DNA of 64,000 bases. Origin: Ignavibacteria bacterium (GTDB taxonomy: Bacteria; Bacteroidota; Ignavibacteria; Kapaibacteriales; Kapaibacteriaceae). The notes under the pieces were generated by a model. The model was not told where the DNA came from. It made no database searches and was given only the letters and a program-made list of their open reading frames with translations. The stretch spans positions 1 to 64,000 of the forward strand of contig CANMBE010000007.1 of the NCBI GenBank assembly GCA_947495975.1. Direction: 5' to 3'. Numbering within the stretch: the first letter of the stretch is position 1; each line of letters starts with the position of its first letter. Shown here in pieces: positions 33,959 to 42,630 of the stretch. Position numbers and translations under genes: made by a program.

Positions 33959-35319
33959 GATACCTAAACCTTTCATTGCTCCTTTTCTTGACTATTGTTC
34001 CTCACCTGGTGTATGGTCAGGGACAGCAGACAATTAAGAACCGAACCATGCTCATAGATTATGGCGATAGGTTTTATGCAGACGCATACGTAGTTCCGAC
34101 TGACTCAAAAGACTCTGCAACGATTGCTGTATTTTTTAGAATGGCCAATGACTTTTTGAGTTTTACAAAAGTTACAGACGCAGATGAACTTGAAGGAAAT
34201 TATTCGGCGCCGATGTCTGTAAGTATTGAACTACGCGATAGTCTGGGAGTTATCCGTCAGCGTGTTTCATGGAAAGATGAGGCCTTCACCAACACGTTCG
34301 ATGAGACCAATTCAAAAACACATTTCCACTATGGATGGCAGACGTTAGCAATTGGCCCGGGCACGTACATCGTATCTCTAGAGATTCTGTCTCAAAAGGA
34401 AAGCAATAAAAAAAGGCTCAAGCTGCCTCCGGTTTCATATACGCCGAAACGTCCTACGAGACAGTTAGCACCACCGGTATTTGGACAGCCCGTTGATGTA
34501 GATGGCCGGGAACACATTCGCTTGTTTGTCTTTAGCAACAATTTGCCATTCGGTTCCAACGAGGCCAGAGCGATTGTGCTCGTTGCTGATTCTGTTGAAA
34601 CGATGTATGACTTTCGCATTACACAGATGCCTTGGGATCCGCGCGACATTCGCTGGTGGAAAGTCAGTGAAGTTGTTGGTGAGGTACAATCCAAACGTAA
34701 TCGATTCCCGCGTATCTCTTCGGTATCCTCGAGTGACGGAGCTTATCTTGAGATGACGTCGCACTCAATACCAGCGAGACCAATCGCTACCGTAGAGGTG
34801 GATATTCCACTGACAACATTAGTACCCGGGAAATATGTACTTCAGTTGATTCGAAAGAACACAACTGACACTAGTGCAATGAAGTTTCAGATTGTTTGGG
34901 AGATGATGCCGTTCTCGCTGCGCACTGTTGATTATGCAATTGAATCTATGCGGTACATCTGTAATGATGATCAAATCGATTCGTTGTCAGCCGGAAACTC
35001 ATCCGAAAACCGAGAGGCAGTAATGAGCTGGTGGCGCCGTCAGGATCCAACGGCTGCAACTACGTACAATGAGCGAATGGCAGAATATTTCCGACGTGTA
35101 GACAACGCATTCTTTGCGTTCAGCTCAATTTCTGAGCCAGATGGTGCGCAATCAGATCGAGGAAAGATCTATATCCTCTACGGTCAACCAGCAGATATCA
35201 AAAAAGATCTCACTGCTAACACGTCAAAAGAGATTTGGCGATACGAGTCTGGTGTGAAACAAACGTTTACGTTTGAGATTACGGATCGTGGATGGTATAA
35301 GTTGATCGATGTAAAATGA
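33955..35319 (+). CDS. GWxTD domain-containing secreted protein
   Basis: 454 residues with signal peptide MRYLNLSLLLFLTIVPHLVYG. The C-terminal 120 residues form a GWxTD-type domain: MRYICNDDQIDSL, SWWRRQDPTAATTYNERMAE, YFRRVDNAFFAF and RGKIYILYGQPADI, ending EIWRYESGVKQTFTFEITD. The upstream 300 residues are beta-sandwich-like. GWxTD proteins are frequent in Chlorobiota, Bacteroidota and Acidobacteria; function is unknown. Here the family's GW-x-TD tripeptide is represented by SWWRRQDP, a mild variant. Last gene of the ispF operon. Confidence 0.75.
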   Translation: MRYLNLSLLLFLTIVPHLVYGQGQQTIKNRTMLIDYGDRFYADAYVVPTDSKDSATIAVFFRMANDFLSFTKVTDADELEGNYSAPMSVSIELRDSLGVIRQRVSWKDEAFTNTFDETNSKTHFHYGWQTLAIGPGTYIVSLEILSQKESNKKRLKLPPVSYTPKRPTRQLAPPVFGQPVDVDGREHIRLFVFSNNLPFGSNEARAIVLVADSVETMYDFRITQMPWDPRDIRWWKVSEVVGEVQSKRNRFPRISSVSSSDGAYLEMTSHSIPARPIATVEVDIPLTTLVPGKYVLQLIRKNTTDTSAMKFQIVWEMMPFSLRTVDYAIESMRYICNDDQIDSLSAGNSSENREAVMSWWRRQDPTAATTYNERMAEYFRRVDNAFFAFSSISEPDGAQSDRGKIYILYGQPADIKKDLTANTSKEIWRYESGVKQTFTFEITDRGWYKLIDVK

Positions 35320-35346
35320 ATTGCTGATGCACTGTAAGCATGCTGG

Positions 35347-35748
35347 CTATCGTGGCTCCCACGCCTCTGCTTCACATGGGGGATGCTCAGACGTTACATG
35401 CTCATCGAGGACCATACAGAGCTGATTGGTTGGGTTAAAATGCTTACATGCACCACACAGCGTACCAGCTATCATCTTCTCCACTTTCTCATGAAATCGT
35501 TGATATTGCAGCCAGGCCGGAAGCACTCCAATACCCCACAACGTTAGCATCGCAAACCACCATACGGTGTTGGCACTCACGAACTGCGTTAGAATCATGC
35601 TTGTGCCACCTAGGATTGCTACTCGTATAAGCGCGGCGGCCACAATGGAACCAGTGGTGTAATAGGGCATGTCTACTGCATAGTCTGGTTCCTTGGTGCG
35701 CAAGAGAAATAGATCGAGGAGCTTATCGCCTTCATTTGGCTCACGCAT
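35347..35748 (-). CDS. Small membrane protein with Cys-rich C-terminal tail
   Basis: 133 residues, family not recognised. Two membrane helices (about 33-55, GSIVAAALIRVAILGGTSMI, and 62-82) are followed by an amphipathic helix and a cytoplasmic or periplasmic tail with four Cys: CGACKHFNPTNQLC then PPCEAEAWEPR. The C-x2-C ... C ... C spacing suggests a small zinc or iron-sulfur knuckle. It starts 8 bp inside the end of the cruC-like glycosyltransferase gene and so is translationally coupled to it. Confidence 0.6.
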   Translation of the reverse strand: MREPNEGDKLLDLFLLRTKEPDYAVDMPYYTTGSIVAAALIRVAILGGTSMILTQFVSANTVWWFAMLTLWGIGVLPAWLQYQRFHEKVEKMIAGTLCGACKHFNPTNQLCMVLDEHVTSEHPPCEAEAWEPR

Positions 35749-36889
35749 ATGGTTTTCCTTGCATAGAATACGTGCGCCCCTTCCATCGAGCGCCTTTCGA
35801 AGAATATGCCCATCGGATAGAATTTACACCAATGAGAACAGACCATAGTCCTGTTATGGGCTGCAAGAAAACGTGCCACCATGGCATGTGAAACTGCAGA
35901 CTGATGAGAAATCGAATAGTACAACCCATGATGAGTTGCGTGGCAGCCAATCCAATGATTATTGGTTCATCCAAAACGAATCCAAGAAAAAGCATTGGCA
36001 ATGGAAGAACGTACGTTACAAGTAGGTGAAGGAGAAAGAGGACGGTCGTCAGAAGATTGTAGTTGGTTGCAGCAAAAAAATTCTTTGAAAATCCTTGTGT
36101 AACCTCTAACGCTGAGGTATACATTCTGCATGAAACAACATCTGTGCCATCTACAAGTGCCATGCGGAATCCAGCGCGTTTGATTTCTTTTGCCAGGAAC
36201 ACATCTTCAACAAGCGAATTCTGAACGCTCTTGTGTCCGCCAACTGCATCATATGCCGCACGAGTGAAACACATGAACTGACCGTTGGCAGCAGAAACAG
36301 ACACTCGCTTATTGTGGAGAATGAGATCGTTTGGCAAGTATGCGAAATACAAAACATGAATCATGGGGATCACGATGTGCTCGCCCGCGGTTCCAAATTC
36401 CTGAAATGGCACAAGCGAAAAGAAATGGACGTTGTTCTTTGTTAGATAGGAAACAGATCGGTGTACCATGTTGGGCGCATGCACAGTATCGGCATCAGTA
36501 AATATCAACACCTCGCCCCGTGCCTCATTCGATAACTGATCACACGCCCAGGACTTTCCTACCCAGCCGATTGGTAGCGGTTTCCCATTAATGACCTTTA
36601 GTTGTGAATATTCGCGCTGAAGCTTTTCTAAGATTGTAGCTGTAGCATCTGTTGAACCATCGTTGAGCACAAGCACCTCAACGTGCTCGTACTCCTGTGT
36701 ACACAAGGACCGAACACATGCCTCAAGGCAGCGCTCTTCATTTCGGGCTGGAACAAGCACGGAGACGAGGCTGCCGCCGGCATTATTGACCTTGGGCAAG
36801 CGGGCAAAGTGCCTGAGGTTGTATACGCTTATGCCAGCAAGAACTGCGGTAATGAAGGTAACAACCAGGTTATAGACAAGCAGGATCAT
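35741..36889 (-). CDS. Family 2 glycosyltransferase, CruC/HpnB-like membrane enzyme
   Basis: 382 residues. N-terminal membrane helix (1-22), GT2 catalytic domain (about 42-255: VSVLVPARNEERCLEACVRS, VLVLNDGSTDAT, IFTDADTVH as the DxD metal site, and the acceptor-site EDVFLAKEIKRAG), then four C-terminal membrane helices. GKSWACDQLS and this membrane topology are shared with chlorobactene glucosyltransferase CruC of green sulfur bacteria and with HpnB. The neighbouring divergent gene is a carotenoid 1,2-hydratase, which makes the hydroxyl group such an enzyme would glycosylate. Carotenoid as acceptor is inference from context. Confidence 0.72.
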   Translation of the reverse strand: MILLVYNLVVTFITAVLAGISVYNLRHFARLPKVNNAGGSLVSVLVPARNEERCLEACVRSLCTQEYEHVEVLVLNDGSTDATATILEKLQREYSQLKVINGKPLPIGWVGKSWACDQLSNEARGEVLIFTDADTVHAPNMVHRSVSYLTKNNVHFFSLVPFQEFGTAGEHIVIPMIHVLYFAYLPNDLILHNKRVSVSAANGQFMCFTRAAYDAVGGHKSVQNSLVEDVFLAKEIKRAGFRMALVDGTDVVSCRMYTSALEVTQGFSKNFFAATNYNLLTTVLFLLHLLVTYVLPLPMLFLGFVLDEPIIIGLAATQLIMGCTIRFLISLQFHMPWWHVFLQPITGLWSVLIGVNSIRWAYSSKGARWKGRTYSMQGKPYA

Positions 36890-36940
36890 TTTTGTTGATT
36901 GTAGTGTGAGGAGGGCAAGCTACGAACGACGCGGTTTCGG

Positions 36941-36948
36941 TACCTTTG
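36941..36948 (+). promoter_or_regulatory. -7 element TACCTTTG of crtC-mutL
   Basis: Perfect TAnnTTTG box 25 bp before the crtC ATG in the 84-bp divergent gap. Confidence 0.45.
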
Positions 36949-36973
36949 AAGGCTTTGTAACACTGAATACTTT

Positions 36974-37984
36974 ATGCAAGTTCTCACCGGCTACCATCAC
37001 GATCACTCTCACAACCTCAACAAGGAAGGGGCCTATGAGTGGTGGTACGTAGATGCTCTCTCAGAGGATGCAGAGTGGGGCGTTGTGATGATCATCTTCA
37101 GAGGCATGCCCATGTCTCCGGATTATCTTGACCAACCACATGATGTAGCAGCAGGGTACTCACTGAGCGTCTACCATCGCGGTGTCCGAGTTGCCTTTGC
37201 CTTTGCTGGTGCGCCCCTTGCCGCATCTCGATTCTCCGATGCATATGCCGGCGCTACTGTTGGATTGGCATCGTTCACTCGGCAACAAGATGGAAGCATG
37301 ACATTTGTTATCAACGCTCCCTGCAAGGGAATAGGTCGGTCAGCCTTTGTATCCGTAACACTTGATGGCAAGGGGGCTCAACCGTCACCTGAGAGTTTCA
37401 CTGATGACCATGCATGGATACTTGCTGCACCCCGAAGCGCAGCAGAGGTAGAAATTCGATTGAGTGAGGGTAGGAAGCTCATGGCAAACGTTTCGTTTGC
37501 TACTCTGGCATATCACGATCACAACATGGGTAGGCGTGCGATGTCGGCCGACTTTCATGACTGGTACTGGGGCCGGATTCACACGAGAGACCGCACCTTC
37601 ATTTATCTTGCAACTCCTAACGTACCTAAGCCATTTTCATGGGTTGGCGAAGTTGATCGTCATGGGCTTGTTGTTCCGTGGACAGATGTTACTATCGCTT
37701 ATGAAAGACCATGGATGAGCTACATGGGGCTGCGTTTCCACAAACGTGTTGTAATGAAAGGCATAGATGCTGGTGGTCTTCGATCAGTGGTTGTGTGCCA
37801 AAATGCACGAGCGAGTGAGAACGGACCTTTCTATCAGCGATATGTTTCGCGCTGGAAATTTAACGGCATGCCAATCGGATCAGGAACATCGGAATACATG
37901 GATTTGCAACGATTGAATGAAACATGGATTCGTCCATTCCTACGTTTACCGTGGAAGACGATCACCACCGGCGATAGCCAATGA
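36974..37984 (+). CDS. crtC: Carotenoid 1,2-hydratase (CrtC family)
   Basis: 336 residues. CrtC adds water to the terminal double bond of acyclic or monocyclic carotenoid ends. Family marks: AYEWWYVDALSED at about 20-32, a lipocalin-like beta-barrel pair, YHDHNMG at about 179-185, and DWYWGRIHTRDRTFIYL following it. In Chlorobium, CrtC converts chlorobactene to its 1',2'-hydrated form, which CruC then glycosylates; the CruC-like gene is divergent 84 bp away. No carotenoid desaturase or phytoene synthase is in the window, so the pathway must be completed elsewhere. The end overlaps mutL by 4 bp. Confidence 0.85.
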   Translation: MQVLTGYHHDHSHNLNKEGAYEWWYVDALSEDAEWGVVMIIFRGMPMSPDYLDQPHDVAAGYSLSVYHRGVRVAFAFAGAPLAASRFSDAYAGATVGLASFTRQQDGSMTFVINAPCKGIGRSAFVSVTLDGKGAQPSPESFTDDHAWILAAPRSAAEVEIRLSEGRKLMANVSFATLAYHDHNMGRRAMSADFHDWYWGRIHTRDRTFIYLATPNVPKPFSWVGEVDRHGLVVPWTDVTIAYERPWMSYMGLRFHKRVVMKGIDAGGLRSVVVCQNARASENGPFYQRYVSRWKFNGMPIGSGTSEYMDLQRLNETWIRPFLRLPWKTITTGDSQ

Positions 37985-39759
37985 CAGAACACACGATACA
38001 TATACTCACCGAACATCTCGCAAATCAGATTGCGGCAGGTGAAGTTGTGCAGAGACCAGAGTCTGCTGTAAAAGAGCTTGTTGAAAATGCAATTGATGCT
38101 GGTGCAACATCGGTGACGGTTATTGTGCGCGAAGCAGGAAAACAACTCATCCATGTGATTGACAATGGTGTTGGGATGTCGAAGTCAGATCTTGAGTTAA
38201 GCATTGTTCGGCATGCCACGAGTAAAATTTCTACAGAGGATGATTTACAATCAATTCAAACGCTCGGCTTCCGCGGCGAAGCCATGGCATCGATTGCAGC
38301 CATTGCAGATGTTGAGATTCGTACACGGCGAGCACACGATGAAACGGGTTGGACATTGCAATCGCGCCCAGGCGTTGCACCTGACACGCGCGCCGCTGCG
38401 CTCAACGTGGGTACGCAGGTGATTGTTCGAAGTTTATTCTACAACGTCCCTGCACGCCGCAAATTTCTGAAGGCCGATCTTACAGAATTCCGTCATGTAA
38501 GCGAAACAATGCAGCGACTAGCGCTCTCCCGGCCAGACATACGCTTTGTTTTTTATGACAACCAAGCGCTCGTGTTTGACCTCAAGCCAGCAGATCTGCG
38601 ACGTAGAATCTCTGACGTGCTGTCACTTGATGCAACGCGCTCATTCGTGCCGCTTGAATCCGTTGAAGGGGGTATTTCTATCACAGGCTTTGTAGGACTC
38701 CCTCACGCGGCTCGGCAAAGCCGCAGCGGACAATTCCTATTCTTGAATAACCGTCCAATTGTAAGCAGGCCACTTGCTCATGCTGTAGCGTCGGCCTATG
38801 AACACCTTCTCGATACAGGACAGCATCCTGTGTTTGTGCTGCATCTCACCGTTGATCCACGGCGTATTGACGTAAACGTACATCCACAAAAACAAGAAGT
38901 GAAGTTTGATGATGAACGGTACGTGTATGTTCTTGTTCAGCAGGCAGTAGCGAAAGTGCTTACGCATGCAAACGTCATTCCGAGCTTCTTGGGTGATGTT
39001 CCATTGTCTAGCAGACCTCTGCAGTCGCTCCCTCAGCAGGCTGATGGCACGAGCATTGTTGTCAACCGTTTTACAGGCGAGATATTAACGCCGCCTGCTG
39101 ATCGAATGGGGAGCCCCTTCCCGTCTCAGCGAGAGCCCGTTTTCACAACTGCGATGCAACAAGCGTATGGTCAGCTTTTCGTTCGTCGTGAAGAGCAGGA
39201 AACAAATGGAGTGTTGCAGGCTGGTGGACAGTTCATCATTACTACGAGTGCAGAAGGTCTCGTTGTTGTTGATCAACGTTCTGCACATGAACGTGTGATC
39301 TACGAACGAGTGCTAAAGCGCACAGAGCAAGAAATCACAGGTCAGTCTCTCCTCTTTGCCGTTACGGTGAGACTTGGTCCTACACGAGGCGCGTTATTGC
39401 GCGAGTATGCTTCGGAGTTTGCTGATTTAGGGTTTAGGCTAGACATGGAGAACGATGGCTCTGTGCATGTGCACGCGGTACCTTCTGATGTGCGTCCAGG
39501 CAGCGAAGACACCGTGCTTGATGAGATACTTCAGGCGCTTGAAGAAACGGGTTCATTGCCAAAGGAGAGACGCAAAGAAGGCATTGCATCCGTATATGCT
39601 ACTCGGCAGGCAATACGGCGGGGTGATAAGCTTAATGCAACGGAGGCAGCTGCACTCATACGCGATTTGTTTGCGTGTAGCGTCCCCCACGTAACGCCGA
39701 AAGGTGATCCTACATATGTCATCCTCACATACGAAGAGCTTGCACAACGATGTTCATAA
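37981..39759 (+). CDS. mutL: DNA mismatch repair protein MutL
   Basis: 592 residues. N-terminal GHKL ATPase is intact: ILTEHLANQIAAGEVVQRPES, VKELVENAIDAGATSV, IDNGVGMSKSDLEL, RHATSKI, LGFRGEAMASIAAIADV; transducer domain with RRIDVNVHPQKQEVKF. The C-terminal dimerisation domain begins about residue 400. Its nuclease motif reads DQRSAHERVIYE where nicking MutL proteins have DQHAxxE(x4)E, and the usual CPHGRP is VPHVTPKGDP, so the metal-binding His is missing and the endonuclease may be inactive or altered. Preceded by crtC (ATGA overlap) and followed by the CpcT-like gene (10-bp overlap). Confidence 0.94.
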   Translation: MTEHTIHILTEHLANQIAAGEVVQRPESAVKELVENAIDAGATSVTVIVREAGKQLIHVIDNGVGMSKSDLELSIVRHATSKISTEDDLQSIQTLGFRGEAMASIAAIADVEIRTRRAHDETGWTLQSRPGVAPDTRAAALNVGTQVIVRSLFYNVPARRKFLKADLTEFRHVSETMQRLALSRPDIRFVFYDNQALVFDLKPADLRRRISDVLSLDATRSFVPLESVEGGISITGFVGLPHAARQSRSGQFLFLNNRPIVSRPLAHAVASAYEHLLDTGQHPVFVLHLTVDPRRIDVNVHPQKQEVKFDDERYVYVLVQQAVAKVLTHANVIPSFLGDVPLSSRPLQSLPQQADGTSIVVNRFTGEILTPPADRMGSPFPSQREPVFTTAMQQAYGQLFVRREEQETNGVLQAGGQFIITTSAEGLVVVDQRSAHERVIYERVLKRTEQEITGQSLLFAVTVRLGPTRGALLREYASEFADLGFRLDMENDGSVHVHAVPSDVRPGSEDTVLDEILQALEETGSLPKERRKEGIASVYATRQAIRRGDKLNATEAAALIRDLFACSVPHVTPKGDPTYVILTYEELAQRCS

Positions 39760-40373
39760 GATTTCTTCTCGTTTTTGTTGTTGTACAGCTATTCACAGCT
39801 CATGCGCACTCGCAAACTCTGAAACCGGATGAGGACCTAGAAGTGCTTGCAAGGTGGATGGACGGTTCATTCTCCAGCGAACTGCAGTCAAAAGCCGATA
39901 CCACGTACTTTGACGTGCGACTGCACATGAAGCGAATCTGGCGCGATCGCACCGATGGTTATTGGTTTCTTGTTGAGCAGGCAATGTCCACGTCAATGGA
40001 CAAGCCGTACCGTCAGCGAGTGTATCATGTGCATCGTGTAGAGGAAAATATGATAGAATCACGAACCTTTACATGGAAGAACCCTAGTGGCGTTGTAGGC
40101 GCATGGAGAGATTCTACATTGATAGATGGGCTCAGTGTTGATGACCTTACAGTCCGTAGAGGATGCGAATTGTATCTGCAGATGGATGGTCTCATGTTCT
40201 TTGGTTCAACCCATGGTACTGCATGTTCCAGTGAAATTCGCGGGGCATCATATGCAACGTCTGAAGTGAAGATCTTATATAATCGGATCATCAGTTGGGA
40301 CCGCGGCTTTTCATCTGATGCGATCCAAGTGTGGGGAGCTAAAATGGGTGGTTACGTTTTCATGAAAGACTAA
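39750..40373 (+). CDS. Secreted CpcT/CpeT-family protein
   Basis: 207 residues. Signal peptide MFIRFLLVFVVVQLFTAHAHS, then the CpcT/CpeT pattern: LEVLARWMDGSFSSELQSKA, VRLHMKRIW, GYWFLVEQAMSTS, DKPYRQRVYHVHRV and a long beta barrel to the C terminus. In cyanobacteria this family attaches bilins to phycobiliproteins; outside them it is a lipocalin-like protein of unknown function, which is the safer reading here since no phycobilisome genes are present. The signal peptide points to the periplasm. Translationally coupled to mutL. Confidence 0.75.
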   Translation: MFIRFLLVFVVVQLFTAHAHSQTLKPDEDLEVLARWMDGSFSSELQSKADTTYFDVRLHMKRIWRDRTDGYWFLVEQAMSTSMDKPYRQRVYHVHRVEENMIESRTFTWKNPSGVVGAWRDSTLIDGLSVDDLTVRRGCELYLQMDGLMFFGSTHGTACSSEIRGASYATSEVKILYNRIISWDRGFSSDAIQVWGAKMGGYVFMKD

Positions 40374-40375
40374 GG

Positions 40376-40406
40376 TTGCCCACCCAGCTCCCACTTCCTA
40401 GCTTTG
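40376..40406 (+). promoter_or_regulatory. Promoter: TTG (40376-40378) - 20 bp - TAGCTTTG (40399-40406)
   Basis: The best complete Bacteroidota-type promoter seen in the window: a -33 TTG, 20-bp spacer and perfect TAnnTTTG. Transcription from about 40413 leaves the ATG at 40420 only about 7 nt of leader and the ATG at 40444 about 30 nt. Confidence 0.6.
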
Positions 40407-40443
40407 CAGGTATACGTTCATGCTAGACCCACTAAAGAAACCT

Positions 40444-41256
40444 ATGGCCTCAAATCAATACGCTCTCATTCTTGGCGCTTCCAGCGGCTTTGGCCGCGCT
40501 TCTGCTCTTGCCCTAGCTCAGGATGGCTACCATATCATTGGTGTTCATCTAGACCGCGCAGCAGGCCTGCAACAGGTAGAGGAGCTAAAGGCCGAGCTTT
40601 CTGCCTTTGGAGTTCGCGTCCATTTCTATAATGTAAACGCTGCCGATCCGGAGCGGAGATCTGATATTATTGCTTCCATCAAGGAAGAATTCGCTGCGCA
40701 TCCTGGTTCCACTATTCGATTAATGCTGCATTCGCTGGCTTTTGGAACACTGAAGCCGTTCATTGCGGACGCTCCAGGAGATGCGATTAATCAGAAGAAT
40801 CTCGATATGACGCTGGATGTAATGGCAAACTCCCTGATCTATTACACGCAAGACGTGGTCAGGAACGGCCTCATGACGCACGGCGGCCGCATTGTTGGTC
40901 TTACAAGCGCTGGCGCCACTCGCGTATTGCCGATGTATGGTGCTGTATCGGCAGCCAAGGCTGCCATGGAATCGTATTGCAGACAACTAGCCCTTGAACT
41001 TGCCCCGTATGGTATTACGGCAAATTCCATTCGCGCAGGTGTTACACACACTCCTGCACTGGCAAAGATTCCGGGAAGTGATGTTATCATGAACAACGCT
41101 CTTATGCGCAACCCTCATCACCGGCTTACTACACCACTGGATATTGCCAACGTGCTTCGTCTCCTTGTGAAAGACGAAGCAGCATGGATTAATGGCGAGG
41201 TTCTCGGCGTAGATGGAGGCGAAGACGCAATAGACCTTACGTGGTGGAAGCCATAA
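40444..41256 (+). CDS. Short-chain dehydrogenase/reductase, enoyl-ACP-reductase-like
   Basis: 270 residues from the ATG at 40444; the ATG at 40420 adds eight residues and is nearly on the predicted transcript start. NAD(P)-binding ALILGASSGFGRASALALA replaces the usual TGxxxGxG with GASSGFG; LMLHSLAFGTL stands where classical SDRs have NNAG and is close to the HSxA of enoyl-ACP reductases; catalytic Ser in VGLTSAGATRVLP and YGAVSAAKAAME with Tyr and Lys; C-terminal INGEVLGVDGGEDAI. Likely FabL/FabI-type enoyl reductase or a related SDR; the true substrate is not settled. Confidence 0.75.
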   Translation: MASNQYALILGASSGFGRASALALAQDGYHIIGVHLDRAAGLQQVEELKAELSAFGVRVHFYNVNAADPERRSDIIASIKEEFAAHPGSTIRLMLHSLAFGTLKPFIADAPGDAINQKNLDMTLDVMANSLIYYTQDVVRNGLMTHGGRIVGLTSAGATRVLPMYGAVSAAKAAMESYCRQLALELAPYGITANSIRAGVTHTPALAKIPGSDVIMNNALMRNPHHRLTTPLDIANVLRLLVKDEAAWINGEVLGVDGGEDAIDLTWWKP

Positions 41257-41266
41257 GGCCACGTAA
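41237..41266. terminator. Hairpin between convergent SDR and cbs genes
   Basis: TTACGTGG pairs with CCACGTAA across 14 nt in the 12-bp convergent gap and the end of the SDR gene. There is no T-run, so termination would be weak or factor-aided. Confidence 0.3.
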
Positions 41267-41268
41267 CC

Positions 41269-42630
41269 TTAGAGGTATTCAAGCACATCGTGCCGAGTTA
41301 CTACTCCGCTTAGCCGACCAAACTCACTCACCACAATCATCGGTGTGTTTCGGAGCATGTTGATTCCGGTCTGCACGTCTTGGTGAGCATCAACAACGGG
41401 TGCTGGCGATTCCATGTAGCGAGAAACGGGACGTTCTAGAACAAGCCTGTCTTCTATAACGGCAGACATGAGCTTGTTCTCTCGTATTGTCCCTACAAGT
41501 TGATCACCATCTATCACGGGAAGGTCGCTCACCTCATATGAGCTCATGAGTGAGAGGGCTTCTTGAACCGTAGCATCGGAGGGCAGGGAGATAAGAGCAG
41601 GCAAGACTCCGCGCGTCCGCTTCGCCGAGACAACGTCTCTGAGCATCAACCGGTCCTTCTCAAGCAAGTCTTTTTCCGTGAGCCATTCATCGCTGTGATG
41701 CTTCGATAGGTAGCGCTCTCCAGTATCGCAAACAATGGCAACAACCACTGCCTCTTTTGGAAGGAGCCTTGCCACTCTTAAGGCAGCTGCAACGTTCATA
41801 CCCGATGAACCACCACAGAAAATTCCTTCTTGACGTGCCATTGCACGAGCTGTCATGAACGCTTCTTTATCGGTGATATTTATGATCTCATCTATAACAT
41901 TGAGATCGAGATTGCCAGGAATACGCTCTTGTCCAACTCCTTCAATGAGGTAGGGGAGTGCTTCAACTAGTCTACCTGTCTCTTTGAATGTTTTGATGGA
42001 CGACCCAACAGGATCGGCAGCGATAACCGTGATTGACGGATTCTTATTCTTCAGGAATCGGGCCGTGCCACTTATCGTGCCACCAGTGCCGATGCTCGCG
42101 ATAAAGTGTGTGATGGTGCCATCTGTATCGGACCAGATCTCTGGTCCCGTTGTGAGCTCGTGAGTTGCCGGATTGGCAGGATTGTCATACTGATTCAACA
42201 TAATGGCGTTTGGCAATTCTTCGCTCAATCGCTTTGCAGTGTTCCAGTAGTACTCCGGCGAATTCATCTTAGCGGCACTTGAAACAATCAGCACATCAGC
42301 GCCAAGCGCTTTGAGATATCGAACGCGCTCCTGCGATGCTTTGTCTGTCATGATAAAAAGGCAATTGTATCCCTTAAGCCGTGCCGCTAACGCCAGTCCA
42401 ATGCCTGTATTGCCGCTGGTAGGCTCGATGATGAGCGCCCCAGGTGTAATGAGCCCATCGCGCTCAGCCGCCTCAAGCATGGCAACTCCAATTCGGTCCT
42501 TAACAGAACCACCTGGGTTAAGGCTCTCGAGCTTAACAAACACCTGTGCTTGGATACCCTCGGTGATGTGATTGAGGCGTACAAGTGGAGTATGGCCGAT
42601 GAGCTGAAGCACGTTGTCGTATGTTTTCAT
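41269..42630 (-). CDS. Cystathionine beta-synthase / cysteine synthase with C-terminal CBS pair
   Basis: 453 residues. PLP-dependent fold type II domain (1-310): HTPLVRLNHI, NPGGSVKDRIG with PLP Lys44, EPTSGNTGIGLAL for the phosphate/substrate loop, ASIGTGGTISGTARFL, FCGGSSGMNVAAALRVA. The last 120 residues form two CBS domains (from about 330; VQEALSLMSSYEVSDLPVI and YMESPAPVVDAHQDVQTGIN), which in eukaryotic enzymes bind S-adenosylmethionine. There is no heme-binding N-terminal extension. Whether it makes cystathionine or cysteine cannot be told; no gamma-lyase gene is adjacent. It overlaps the ABC transporter stop by 4 bp. Confidence 0.88.
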   Translation of the reverse strand: MKTYDNVLQLIGHTPLVRLNHITEGIQAQVFVKLESLNPGGSVKDRIGVAMLEAAERDGLITPGALIIEPTSGNTGIGLALAARLKGYNCLFIMTDKASQERVRYLKALGADVLIVSSAAKMNSPEYYWNTAKRLSEELPNAIMLNQYDNPANPATHELTTGPEIWSDTDGTITHFIASIGTGGTISGTARFLKNKNPSITVIAADPVGSSIKTFKETGRLVEALPYLIEGVGQERIPGNLDLNVIDEIINITDKEAFMTARAMARQEGIFCGGSSGMNVAAALRVARLLPKEAVVVAIVCDTGERYLSKHHSDEWLTEKDLLEKDRLMLRDVVSAKRTRGVLPALISLPSDATVQEALSLMSSYEVSDLPVIDGDQLVGTIRENKLMSAVIEDRLVLERPVSRYMESPAPVVDAHQDVQTGINMLRNTPMIVVSEFGRLSGVVTRHDVLEYL

